Below, piece by piece: positions 1 to 6,168 of a stretch of 7,491 nt of DNA (position 1 is the first letter of the stretch; every line of letters starts with the position of its first letter). The stretch is from assembly GCA_007128525.1 (NCBI GenBank), contig SKXG01000139.1, forward strand, positions 1 through 7,491, read 5' to 3'. The notes under the pieces are model-generated. The model searched no databases. It was not told the DNA's origin and saw only the letters and a program-made list of their open reading frames with translations. The stretch is from Pseudomonadales bacterium (GTDB taxonomy: Bacteria > Pseudomonadota > Gammaproteobacteria > Pseudomonadales > Azotimanducaceae). Both the position numbers and the translations under genes were made by a program.

Positions 1-378
1 CAGTCCAATCTGACCCGCAACATCCATCACCCGTACCACAGACTGATGGCTGGCATTGATATCAGCCGTAATGATCAGGCGCCTGCTCAGGTCCCCTTCC
101 AACGCCTCTTCGATGGCGCGTCGCAACGTCGCCGGTTGGGTATTGACGAGCATCCGGTCATTGACGGCGTATTGCCCGTCGGCTGAGACCACCACTTCGA
201 CCGGCTGGTCTTCACGCTGTTGCGGTGCGCCAGTAGCCTCAGGCAGGTCAACCTGCAACTCAGTCTCCCGAACAAAGGTCGTCGAGACCATAAAGAAGAT
301 CAGCAGCAGGAACACGACGTCGATCAGTGGCGTCAGTTCTATGCTGGCATCAGAACGGGCGCGGCGCCGAAACTTCAT
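1..378 (-). CDS. exbD: ExbD/TolR-family biopolymer transport protein (partial, C-terminus outside window)
   Basis: ExbD-type subunit of an inner-membrane energiser complex. With ExbB it uses the proton motive force to power TonB-like transport across the outer membrane. 126 residues are visible from the ATG; the stop lies left of the window, and a family member is usually about 135-145 aa, so little is missing. Residues 1-12 are a basic cytoplasmic tail. Residues 13-35 form the single transmembrane helix, with the family motif LTPLIDVVFLLLIFFM; Asp20 is the conserved proton-carrying aspartate. The remainder is the periplasmic domain, with a typical pattern (VEVVVSADGQY, then LRRAIEEAL, then LIITADINASHQSVVRVMD). 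The ATG overlaps the exbB stop (ATGA), indicating translational coupling. In related bacteria this gene is commonly followed by lpxK, which may lie to the left. Family assignment is firm; the exact transported substrate is unknown. Confidence 0.93.
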   Translation of the reverse strand, partial: MKFRRRARSDASIELTPLIDVVFLLLIFFMVSTTFVRETELQVDLPEATGAPQQREDQPVEVVVSADGQYAVNDRMLVNTQPATLRRAIEEALEGDLSRRLIITADINASHQSVVRVMDVAGQIGL

Positions 379-998
379 AGCCGCGGATCTATGTCGCGGT
401 CACCGTGCATGATCTCGACCAGCTTGCTGGATTCCTGCTCCATCACAACCACCAGATCATCGACCCGGCGCAGAAAGTAGCGATGGAACATCAGTGCCGG
501 TATGGCCACGCCAAGGCCGGCGGCAGTCGTGATCAGCGCCTGTGAAATACCACCGGCAAGCAGAGCCGGGTTCCCGACGCCTTCCGACATGAGCTGGGTA
601 AAGACCTTGATCATGCCGACCACCGTACCCAGCAGCCCGAGCAACGGGCTGATCGACGCAATGGTGCCCAGCGGCGTCAGATAGCGCTCGAGTTCGTGCA
701 TGACGGCATCGGCGGCCTCTTCCATGGCCTCTTTCATGATCTCGCGGCCGCGGCGGGCATTGCTCAACCCAGCGGCGAAGATCTCTCCCAACGGACTGCT
801 GGCACGAATATCGCGCAGCCGGTTGGCATCGAGTTGCGAGTGCTTGAGCGCATCCCAGGTGTCCGTCAACAGGTGCTGCGGGGCCACTCGACTGAGCTGC
901 AGCGTCCAAAATCGCTCTATACAGATGGCGGCAGCGGCTACCGAGCACAGCAATATGGGCAGCATCAACCAGCCGCCGGCCTGAACCAGTTCCAGCAC
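375..998 (-). CDS. exbB: ExbB/TolQ/MotA-family proton channel protein
   Basis: Inner-membrane proton-channel subunit that assembles with ExbD. The 207-aa protein has three membrane segments: about residues 8-29 (GGWLMLPILLCSVAAAAIC), 109-133 and 150-175. The second contains the family signature SPLLGLLGTVVGMI (residues 117-130), and the third has the conserved Thr157/Thr158 followed by GLGVAIPALM. A basic and acidic cytoplasmic loop lies between helices 1 and 2. The start is GTG at 998, giving the N-terminus MLELVQAGGW that is usual for this short ExbB subgroup; a GAGAG about 9 bases upstream can serve as ribosome binding site. The stop overlaps the exbD start by 4 bases. This subgroup is normally found between comEC and lpxK rather than with tonB, so a role in Ton-type transport is known for the family but not proven here. 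Confidence 0.93.
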   Translation of the reverse strand: MLELVQAGGWLMLPILLCSVAAAAICIERFWTLQLSRVAPQHLLTDTWDALKHSQLDANRLRDIRASSPLGEIFAAGLSNARRGREIMKEAMEEAADAVMHELERYLTPLGTIASISPLLGLLGTVVGMIKVFTQLMSEGVGNPALLAGGISQALITTAAGLGVAIPALMFHRYFLRRVDDLVVVMEQESSKLVEIMHGDRDIDPRL

Positions 999-1050
999 TG
1001 TCTTAAGCTCTCTTCGTTAAGGACTGAAATTCAAGCGGAATTGTACTGAT

Positions 1051-1075
1051 CCCGCCCCACCTGAGCAGGGGCAGG
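1051..1075 (-). terminator. GC-rich hairpin between galU and exbB, weak terminator candidate
   Basis: In the 117-base gap after the galU stop, an 8-bp stem (CCTGCCCC with GGGGCGGG, including one T-G wobble) closes a 9-base loop. It sits about 40 bases past the galU stop, where a terminator would be expected. No run of T follows it on the minus strand, so intrinsic termination would be inefficient. It may only stabilise the galU mRNA 3' end or attenuate read-through into exbB. Confidence 0.3.
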
Positions 1076-1115
1076 ATAGCACTGTAGACCATTCAATGGG
1101 GAATCCCGGATTGGG

Positions 1116-1976
1116 TCAGTTGGCAAGGCCCGACTGGCCGCCAATCTGCTGCTCACCTGCCAGATAGCGCTGGAAGCAGAAGTTAGTGGCTTCCACGTAG
1201 CCCTGCACGGACCCGCAGTCGAAGCGCTGCCCCTTGAACTTATAGGCAATGACGCAGCCATCTTGCGCCTGCTGCAACAGCGCGTCGGTAATCTGAATCT
1301 CGCCATTCTTGCCGGGCGCCGTGTGCTCGAGCACCTCGAAAATGTCCGGCGTCAGGATATAGCGGCCAATGATCGCCAGATTGCTTGGCGCATCGCCCGG
1401 GGCGGGCTTTTCCACCATGTCGGTGACGCGAAACAGGCTATCGCTCAAGGCCTCGCCGGCGATAACGCCATACTTGTGCGTTTCATCCTCAGGCACCTCT
1501 TCAACGGCGACAATACTGCATCGAAACTGCTTGAACAGCTTGACCATCTGATCGAGCACACCGCTGCCTTCGCCGAAACAAAGGTCGTCGGCCAACACCA
1601 CACCGAAAGGCTCGTCACCAATGACCGTTCTCCCCGTCAGGATTGCGTGGCCCAGGCCACGCATCTGAATCTGCCGTGTATAAGAGAAAGTGCACGTATT
1701 GATCACTTCCCGAATGCCTTCCAGCATCTTCTCCTTGCCTGTACCTTGGATCTGATGCTCAAGCTCGTAGCTGACGTCAAAGTGATCTTCAATCGCGCGT
1801 TTGCCGCGACCGGTGACAAAGGCGATGTCGGTGAGGCCTGCCTGCATGGCTTCTTCGACACCGTACTGCACCAACGGCTTGTCCAGTACAGGCAGAATTT
1901 CTTTCGGCATGGCCTTGGTGGCCGGCAGGAACCGGGTGCCATATCCGGCTACTGGAAACAGGCACTTCTTGATCAT
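1116..1976 (-). CDS. galU: UTP--glucose-1-phosphate uridylyltransferase
   Basis: GalU joins UTP and glucose-1-phosphate to give UDP-glucose and pyrophosphate in the cytoplasm. UDP-glucose supplies LPS, exopolysaccharide and osmoprotectant glucan synthesis. The 286-aa protein begins MIKKCLFPVAGYGTRFLPAT, and the nucleotide-binding signature GYGTRFLPATKAMPKE occupies residues 11-26. Further family motifs follow: LVQYGVEEAMQAG, RGLGHA (106-111), VVLADD with Asp130, MVEKP, NGEIQITDAL, and FDCGSVQGYVEAT near the end. Length fits the family (about 280-300 aa). I chose ATG 1976 because it gives the canonical N-terminus and has AGGA six bases upstream; an in-frame TTG at 1994 has neither. Not co-directional with a sugar operon here: it stands alone between an SOS-linked ORF and exbB. 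Function is very secure. Confidence 0.97.
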   Translation of the reverse strand: MIKKCLFPVAGYGTRFLPATKAMPKEILPVLDKPLVQYGVEEAMQAGLTDIAFVTGRGKRAIEDHFDVSYELEHQIQGTGKEKMLEGIREVINTCTFSYTRQIQMRGLGHAILTGRTVIGDEPFGVVLADDLCFGEGSGVLDQMVKLFKQFRCSIVAVEEVPEDETHKYGVIAGEALSDSLFRVTDMVEKPAPGDAPSNLAIIGRYILTPDIFEVLEHTAPGKNGEIQITDALLQQAQDGCVIAYKFKGQRFDCGSVQGYVEATNFCFQRYLAGEQQIGGQSGLAN

Positions 1977-2044
1977 GGCAAATCCTGTACGCAATCAATC
2001 AATGACGGCCGCACCTGCGGTGAACAGGCGCGAATGTACAGACG

Positions 2045-2073
2045 ATACTAGAGAGCCGGTCAAGGTCCGACAA
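2045..2073 (-). promoter_or_regulatory. Possible sigma-70 promoter for galU (weak)
   Basis: On the minus strand TTGTCG (2073-2068) and TAGTAT (2050-2045) are separated by 17 bases, about 70 bases upstream of the galU start. Each box matches four of six consensus bases. A competing -35, TTGACC (2063-2058), has no good -10 at the proper distance. This is only a candidate; galU must have some promoter here if the upstream ORF is independently controlled. Confidence 0.28.
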
Positions 2074-2099
2074 GGGCAACCATCACATTGCAGGCAGCA

Positions 2100-2444
2100 T
2101 CAGTGTGACGGCGTTGACCTTGGTGGCGCAACAGCATGCTGCGTACCGGCATGCCGCGGACAGCCCTGGTGCGTAGTTGGCAGAGCTGCGCCGAGCATTG
2201 CCTTCAAATGCCGGCAAATGCGCTGCCCGATTTGGGTCTGCGCCTGTGACCCTTCCGGCAGACGCCACATCTCGCGGGACAGCCGTCTGGCTGCCCGCAA
2301 GTGATGATCTGAACCGGAATCGGCCACTCGCTGAATGCGTTGTCGGGGCTCGGGCCGGGAAAGAACAGGCAAAGCCTCAGACGGAAACAGATCCTGTGTC
2401 TGATCTGCAATGTGCCGGCCTGACCGCATTCTCGCTCTGTTCAT
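2100..2444 (-). CDS. Small unrecognised ORF under a LexA-type promoter
   Basis: I do not recognise this 114-aa product. Support for it being a gene comes from context. It starts about 70 bases downstream of a promoter that contains a near-perfect SOS box, and its ATG is preceded by AGAGGTG with GAGG six bases away. Residues about 35-85 read as a plausible basic helical region (RQRIQRVADSG, LRAARRLSREMWRLPEG, IGQRICRHLKAML), and in residues 48-85 about three quarters of third codon positions are G or C while second positions are near half, as in a real gene of this genome. The tail after residue 87 is rich in H, P, T and R and looks less protein-like. There is no membrane segment or signal peptide, so it is not TisB-like, and I see no resemblance to SulA, DinI or UmuD. 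An alternative is a decayed gene or a non-coding SOS transcript. Function unknown. Confidence 0.45.
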   Translation of the reverse strand: MNRARMRSGRHIADQTQDLFPSEALPVLSRPEPRQRIQRVADSGSDHHLRAARRLSREMWRLPEGSQAQTQIGQRICRHLKAMLGAALPTTHQGCPRHAGTQHAVAPPRSTPSH

Positions 2445-2448
2445 CGGA

Positions 2449-2455
2449 CACCTCT
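2449..2455 (-). promoter_or_regulatory. Ribosome binding site deciding the start of the SOS-linked ORF
   Basis: AGAGGTG on the minus strand, with the GAGG core six bases before ATG 2444. It selects this ATG over the in-frame start at 2546, which lies upstream of the predicted transcription start and could not be translated from the SOS promoter. Confidence 0.5.
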
Positions 2456-2462
2456 TTTCCGG

Positions 2463-2501
2463 CACCAGAAGCAGTGGCCTCCGCCACCAGAAGCAGTGGC
2501 C
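2463..2501. repeat. Two 17-bp direct repeats in the leader of the SOS-linked ORF
   Basis: CACCAGAAGCAGTGGCC occurs at 2463-2479 and again, without mismatch, at 2485-2501 (period 22). Both lie between the SOS promoter and the start codon of the small ORF. In the minus-strand transcript each copy contains CTGCTTCTGG, which can pair with CCAGAGCAG transcribed from 2510-2502, so the two copies could compete for one partner. With only two units it is not a CRISPR array. Confidence 0.85.
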
Positions 2502-2514
2502 CTGCTCTGGCCAA

Positions 2515-2534
2515 TACTGTAAGTATATACAGTA
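2515..2534. promoter_or_regulatory. LexA operator (SOS box)
   Basis: TACTGTAAGTATATACAGTA has the CTGT-N8-ACAG core with TA on both flanks and differs from the enterobacterial LexA consensus at two central positions only. It lies in a larger perfect palindrome with 13-bp arms (GGCCAATACTGTA at 2509-2521 and its complement at 2528-2540). The operator covers the -10 box of the minus-strand promoter at 2522-2550, the classical arrangement for LexA repression. Transcription to the right would run antisense into clpB, so the regulated unit is the small ORF on the minus strand. Confidence 0.88.
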
Positions 2535-2550
2535 TTGGCCTGCCATTCAA
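2522..2550 (-). promoter_or_regulatory. Sigma-70 promoter overlapped by the SOS box
   Basis: Minus-strand -35 TTGAAT (2550-2545), a spacer of exactly 17 bases and -10 TATACT (2527-2522), which matches five of six consensus bases. The -35 begins three bases after the clpB stop codon. Transcription should start near 2515, leaving a leader of about 70 bases before ATG 2444. LexA bound at 2515-2534 would block it, so induction by DNA damage is predicted. Confidence 0.72.
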
Positions 2551-2552
2551 GC

Positions 2553-5150
2553 TCAGACCGCCACCGGCGCCCTGGCTTCGAATCGCAGCCGATCGCCTTC
2601 GGCATCGACGACGACGGTGTCACCGGGACTGAACCTGCCGCCAAGCAATTCCTGCGCGAGCGGGTTCTCGATGGAGCGCTGTATGGCACGCTTCAGCGGC
2701 CGGGCGCCGTAAACCGGGTCATACCCCTGCTCGACCAGCAGTGCCATTGCCGCGTCCGAGACTTCCAGCGCCAGATCTCGCTCAGCCAGGCGGCGGCGCA
2801 AATGCTCCAGCTGAATATCGGCAATGGCCCACATCTGATCCTTGGCCAGGGGCTCGAAGACGACCACATCGTCAACCCGATTGATGAACTCCGGCCGGAA
2901 GTGCTGACCGACCACGCCCATAACCGTGTCCTTGATGCGATCCGACTGGCCCGCCTGCGTCAGATTCTGAATGGCTTCCGACCCCAGATTCGATGTCATC
3001 ACCAGGACGGTGTTGCGGAAATCCACGGTACGACCATGACCATCGGTGAGCCGGCCGTCGTCGAGTACCTGCAACAGCACGTTGAACACATCAGGATGCG
3101 CCTTCTCAATCTCATCAAGCAGGATCAGTGAGTAAGGCCGGCGTCGCACTTTCTCAGTCAAATAACCACCTTCCTCATAACCCACATAGCCGGGGGGCGC
3201 ACCGATCAGCCGAGCCACCGAGTGTTTTTCCATGAACTCGGACATGTCGACACGAACCATGGCCGTCTCACTGTCAAACAGCACTTCAGCCAGCGCTTTG
3301 CACAGCTCGGTCTTGCCGACACCGGTCGGGCCCAGGAACATGAAGGAACCGTTGGGACGGTTTGGATCGGACAGTCCGGCACGCGACCGACGCACCGCAT
3401 CAGCAACAGCCTTCACGGCTTCCTCTTGACCCACAACCCGGTGATGCAGCTCATCCTCAAGCCGCAGCAGCTTGTCACGCTCACCTTCAAGCAGCTTTGA
3501 GACAGGAATGCCCATCCACTTGGAAACGACCTCCGCGACTTCCTCTTCACCGACACTGCTGCGTACCAGCGTTCGCTTCTCGCTCTCACCGGCACCGTCC
3601 TGCGCCTGCGCCAGTTGTTTCTCCAACTCCGGAATCCGGCCGTACTGCAACTCGCTCATTCGCGTCAGATCACCGGCCCGCCGTGCCGCCTCAAAGTCCA
3701 GGCGGGCTGCATCCAGCGCCTCTTTGATTTGCTGGGCACCCTGGGCCATTGCCTTTTCCGCCTTCCAGATCTCTTCCAGATCAGCATATTGCCGTTCCAG
3801 ATCATCGACGGTTTCCTGCAGGGCCGCCAACCGCTTGCGGGACGCCTCGTCACTCTCCTTCTTCAGCGCCTCCATCTCGATCTTGTGCTGAATCAGGCGA
3901 CGCTCAAGACGGTCCATTTCCTCCGGCTTGGAGTCCATTTCCATGCGAATACGACTGGCCGCTTCATCTACCAGGTCAATGGCTTTATCCGGCAGCTGGC
4001 GATCACTGATGTATCGATGCGACAGGCGCACCGCAGCAACGATGGCCGGATCCGTAATATCCACACCATGGTGGATCTCGTAACGCTCCTTCAGGCCACG
4101 CATAATCGCGACTGTGTCTTCGACACTCGGTTCATCGACCAGAACTTTCTGGAATCGCCGTTCCAACGCCGCATCCTTCTCGATGTGCTGGCGGTACTCA
4201 TCCAGTGTGGTTGCGCCCACACAATGCAACTCGCCACGGGCAAGAGCAGGCTTGAGCATGTTGCCGGCATCCATCGAGCCTTCCGCCTTGCCGGCGCCGA
4301 CCATCGTGTGAATCTCGTCAATGAACAGGATGACATTACCTTCCTGCTTGCCGAGTTCATTGAGCACGGCTTTCAGCCGTTCCTCAAAGTCACCACGAAA
4401 CTTGGCGCCGGCTATCAGCGAACCCATATCAAGCGACAGAATGCGTTTGTTCTTCAGGCCCTCCGGCACCTCGCCATTGATAATGCGTTGCGCCAGACCC
4501 TCGACGATGGCCGTCTTGCCGACACCGGGTTCACCAATCAATACCGGGTTGTTCTTGGTGCGCCGCTGCAACACCTGTACGGTCCGGCGAATTTCGTCAT
4601 CGCGGCCAATAACAGGATCGAGTTTGCCTTCCTCGGCTCGGGCCGTCAGGTCGATGGTGTATTTGTCCAGCGCCTGCCGGTTGTCTTCCGCATTTGGGTC
4701 GCTCACCGCTTCTCCCTGCCTCAGTTGATCAATGATCGGCGCCAGCCGGTCACGTGTTGCACCGTGCTGACGTAACAGCTGGCCCAGCTCGCCGCTGTCT
4801 TCGGAAGCTGCCAACAGCACCAGTTCGCTGCTGATGTACTGGTCGCCGCGCTGCTGCGCCGCCCGGTCGGCCAGATTGAGGACGCGCGCAAACTCCGGCG
4901 CCAGTTGCACTTCGCCGGTGGGTTTGCTGATCCTCGGCAGTCTGTCGAGCGCCTGATCCAGCGCCAGGGCGAGCGCGCGCAGGTCGACACCCGCCTGACT
5001 GAGCAGCTGTGGCACGGTGCTCTGCTGTTCCTGCAGCAGCACAGCCAGCAGGTGCAGGCCTTGTACATAGTTGTGGTCCCGGCCCAGCGCCATTGACTGC
5101 GCATCGGCCAAAGCGCCTTGTAGATGGCTGGTCAATCTGTCCATCCGCAT
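2553..5150 (-). CDS. clpB: ATP-dependent protein disaggregase ClpB
   Basis: Hexameric Hsp100 ATPase of the cytoplasm that, with DnaK/DnaJ/GrpE, pulls polypeptides out of aggregates after heat stress. The 865-aa product is full length (E. coli 857). In order: N-terminal substrate domain (1-145); NBD1 with Walker A GEPGVGKT (206-213), Walker B LFIDE (Glu279) and arginine fingers Arg331/Arg332; coiled-coil M domain (about 405-525), which recruits DnaK and is absent from ClpA/ClpX; NBD2 with Walker A GPTGVGKT (607-614), pore loop GYVG (654-657), Walker B LILLDE (Glu680), Arg758 and sensor-2 GARP (815-818). There is no ClpP-binding IGL/F loop, as expected. ATG 5150 gives the canonical MRMDRLTS start and has GGAG seven bases upstream; an in-frame start at 5234 would place the heat-shock promoter inside the gene and adds 28 atypical residues. 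All catalytic residues are intact. Confidence 0.98.
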   Translation of the reverse strand: MRMDRLTSHLQGALADAQSMALGRDHNYVQGLHLLAVLLQEQQSTVPQLLSQAGVDLRALALALDQALDRLPRISKPTGEVQLAPEFARVLNLADRAAQQRGDQYISSELVLLAASEDSGELGQLLRQHGATRDRLAPIIDQLRQGEAVSDPNAEDNRQALDKYTIDLTARAEEGKLDPVIGRDDEIRRTVQVLQRRTKNNPVLIGEPGVGKTAIVEGLAQRIINGEVPEGLKNKRILSLDMGSLIAGAKFRGDFEERLKAVLNELGKQEGNVILFIDEIHTMVGAGKAEGSMDAGNMLKPALARGELHCVGATTLDEYRQHIEKDAALERRFQKVLVDEPSVEDTVAIMRGLKERYEIHHGVDITDPAIVAAVRLSHRYISDRQLPDKAIDLVDEAASRIRMEMDSKPEEMDRLERRLIQHKIEMEALKKESDEASRKRLAALQETVDDLERQYADLEEIWKAEKAMAQGAQQIKEALDAARLDFEAARRAGDLTRMSELQYGRIPELEKQLAQAQDGAGESEKRTLVRSSVGEEEVAEVVSKWMGIPVSKLLEGERDKLLRLEDELHHRVVGQEEAVKAVADAVRRSRAGLSDPNRPNGSFMFLGPTGVGKTELCKALAEVLFDSETAMVRVDMSEFMEKHSVARLIGAPPGYVGYEEGGYLTEKVRRRPYSLILLDEIEKAHPDVFNVLLQVLDDGRLTDGHGRTVDFRNTVLVMTSNLGSEAIQNLTQAGQSDRIKDTVMGVVGQHFRPEFINRVDDVVVFEPLAKDQMWAIADIQLEHLRRRLAERDLALEVSDAAMALLVEQGYDPVYGARPLKRAIQRSIENPLAQELLGGRFSPGDTVVVDAEGDRLRFEARAPVAV
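4704..4706 (-). promoter_or_regulatory. Internal GTG start of clpB giving a short form lacking the N-domain
   Basis: Codon 149 of clpB is GTG, preceded by GGGAG with a five-base spacer. In E. coli an internal GUG at Val149 yields a truncated ClpB of about 80 kDa that lacks the N-terminal domain. Here the same codon position, start codon and a Shine-Dalgarno-like sequence are all present, so two ClpB isoforms (865 and 717 aa) are predicted. Confidence 0.65.
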
Positions 5151-5185
5151 CTGTATTCTCCGCAAAATCTCTTCTCTGCCAGTCT

Positions 5186-5213
5186 TAATGCGGCTTGCCG
5201 GACAAATTTCAAG
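5186..5213 (-). promoter_or_regulatory. Sigma-32 heat-shock promoter of clpB
   Basis: Minus-strand -35 CTTGAAA (5213-5207) and -10 CCGCATTA (5193-5186) are separated by 13 bases. The -35 matches the sigma-32 consensus completely and the -10 resembles CCCCATNT with one change in the C run. It lies 36 bases upstream of the clpB ATG, giving a leader of about 30 bases. clpB is a known sigma-32 regulon member in gammaproteobacteria. Confidence 0.82.
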
Positions 5214-5328
5214 CGCCAGCATGCAAACGCGCACTAAGGAGTCTCCACAGGTCTTGCCGCAGACTGGTTCACAAGCTGGTCAGATAACACTGGTCTGTGG
5301 TCGATGACAGGCGTAGATTCGGGCGATT

Positions 5329-6105
5329 ATGTCCAATCCGTCTACACAAGCCGTACCACTGACCCTGCTGGCCGAAAACCGGGCCCAGGGACGCATACAG
5401 CTGCCTTTCGAAGTTGAGCTGTCGCATCCATCCATCGGTCGCATCAGAAGCGTTGTCCGGGACATTTCGGAAGGCGGGCTTTTTGTCCGCTGCCAGGCGC
5501 CTGCCCTGCGGGAAGGCGCTCGTATCAAACTGACGGTGTTGAACAGCACACTGATCGAGCACATGCAGAGCCCAACCCTGGACATGCAAGTGCTGCGGAT
5601 TGATGCCGACGGCACGGCGCTGAAGTTTGCCAGCAGCGTCGCCGCGCATCTGTGGCAGAGCGTGCGGCGCCTGCGCGACGAGCTGTCACTGGGACGTGAC
5701 TACTTCCAGGTCTTCCAGGGTGCCGTGATCACCAATAGCCTCGGCCGCCTGCTGCTGTTGCAGCAGAATGGGCGTTGGCTGTTTCCGGGATGCTTCCTGA
5801 TTGCCGGTCAGGACTGGCAAAGCGCATTGACAGAACACCTGAACGACAACTTGGCGCTCGACGGCCTGACGTATGTCAGTACGCTCTGGGTGGACAGCGC
5901 ACCCGATGTCAGTGCACCCGAGAACGCCACTCTGACCCTGTTTCACCACTTCCAGACGTCGGCAACCCGCACCCGGATTGCTTCCGATGCTCGCTACAAG
6001 CACGCCAAGTGGGTCGGCCGGCAGCTGGAGCTCAACGAACTGACCTTTTCCAACGAGCGTCTGCGGGACCTGGCCCGCAAGGTCCTGGGACAGCTCGAAT
6101 CCTGA
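5329..6105 (+). CDS. PilZ-domain protein with C-terminal degenerate Nudix-like domain
   Basis: A 258-aa soluble protein without signal peptide or membrane helix. Residues about 15-105 form a PilZ domain with both c-di-GMP-binding motifs intact: RxxxR (Arg18, Arg22) and DxSxxG (Asp45, Ser47, Gly50), ending in the usual GTALKF strand. Residues about 126-255 resemble a Nudix fold: strand FQGAVITNSLGRLLLLQQ, then GRWLFPGCFLIAG, then a helix where the Nudix box belongs, and late strands with KHAKWVG. The box itself is lost. Aligning Q161 with the first Nudix glutamate gives Cys155 for Gly, Glu169-His170 for Arg-Glu, Asp173-Asn174 for the metal-binding Glu-Glu and Ala176 for Gly, so hydrolase activity is unlikely. 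It may bind a nucleotide-like ligand or a protein under c-di-GMP control; this is inference. It is divergent from clpB (178 bases apart) and 63 bases before the DUF2244 gene. ATG 5329 has no strong ribosome binding site. Confidence 0.88.
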   Translation: MSNPSTQAVPLTLLAENRAQGRIQLPFEVELSHPSIGRIRSVVRDISEGGLFVRCQAPALREGARIKLTVLNSTLIEHMQSPTLDMQVLRIDADGTALKFASSVAAHLWQSVRRLRDELSLGRDYFQVFQGAVITNSLGRLLLLQQNGRWLFPGCFLIAGQDWQSALTEHLNDNLALDGLTYVSTLWVDSAPDVSAPENATLTLFHHFQTSATRTRIASDARYKHAKWVGRQLELNELTFSNERLRDLARKVLGQLES

Positions 6106-6168
6106 CCAGCGCAATGCGATCATCGGCAAACGGATTCAAGGACTGCGCTCTAAGGACGGGTCTGCATC

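Noticed and set aside
457..948. 163-codon minus-strand frame within exbB
   Set aside because: Out-of-frame shadow of exbB; rich in R, H, P and G, with no membrane segments.
1263..2051. 262-codon open frame on the plus strand
   Set aside because: Antisense to galU over most of its length; no family resemblance and no ribosome binding site.
2463..2501. Start of a CRISPR array
   Set aside because: Only two copies of 17 bp with a 5-bp gap between them; no spacers and no cas genes.
2509..2540. 13-bp inverted repeat as intrinsic terminator of clpB
   Set aside because: No T run follows the stem on the minus strand, and the palindrome is better explained by the LexA core and the overlapping promoter.
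2177..2632. 151-codon plus-strand frame crossing the SOS box and the end of clpB
   Set aside because: It runs through the operator palindrome and both direct repeats and into the clpB C-terminus antisense. Composition is not protein-like and no start signal is visible.
3615..4775. 386-codon open frame on the plus strand
   Set aside because: It is wholly antisense to clpB, whose frame is confirmed by all ATPase motifs. The translation has no recognisable domain and arises from codon bias of the opposite strand.
5151..5234. Longer clpB start at 5234
   Set aside because: The extra 28 residues are not seen in ClpB, no good ribosome binding site precedes them, and the sigma-32 promoter lies inside this stretch.
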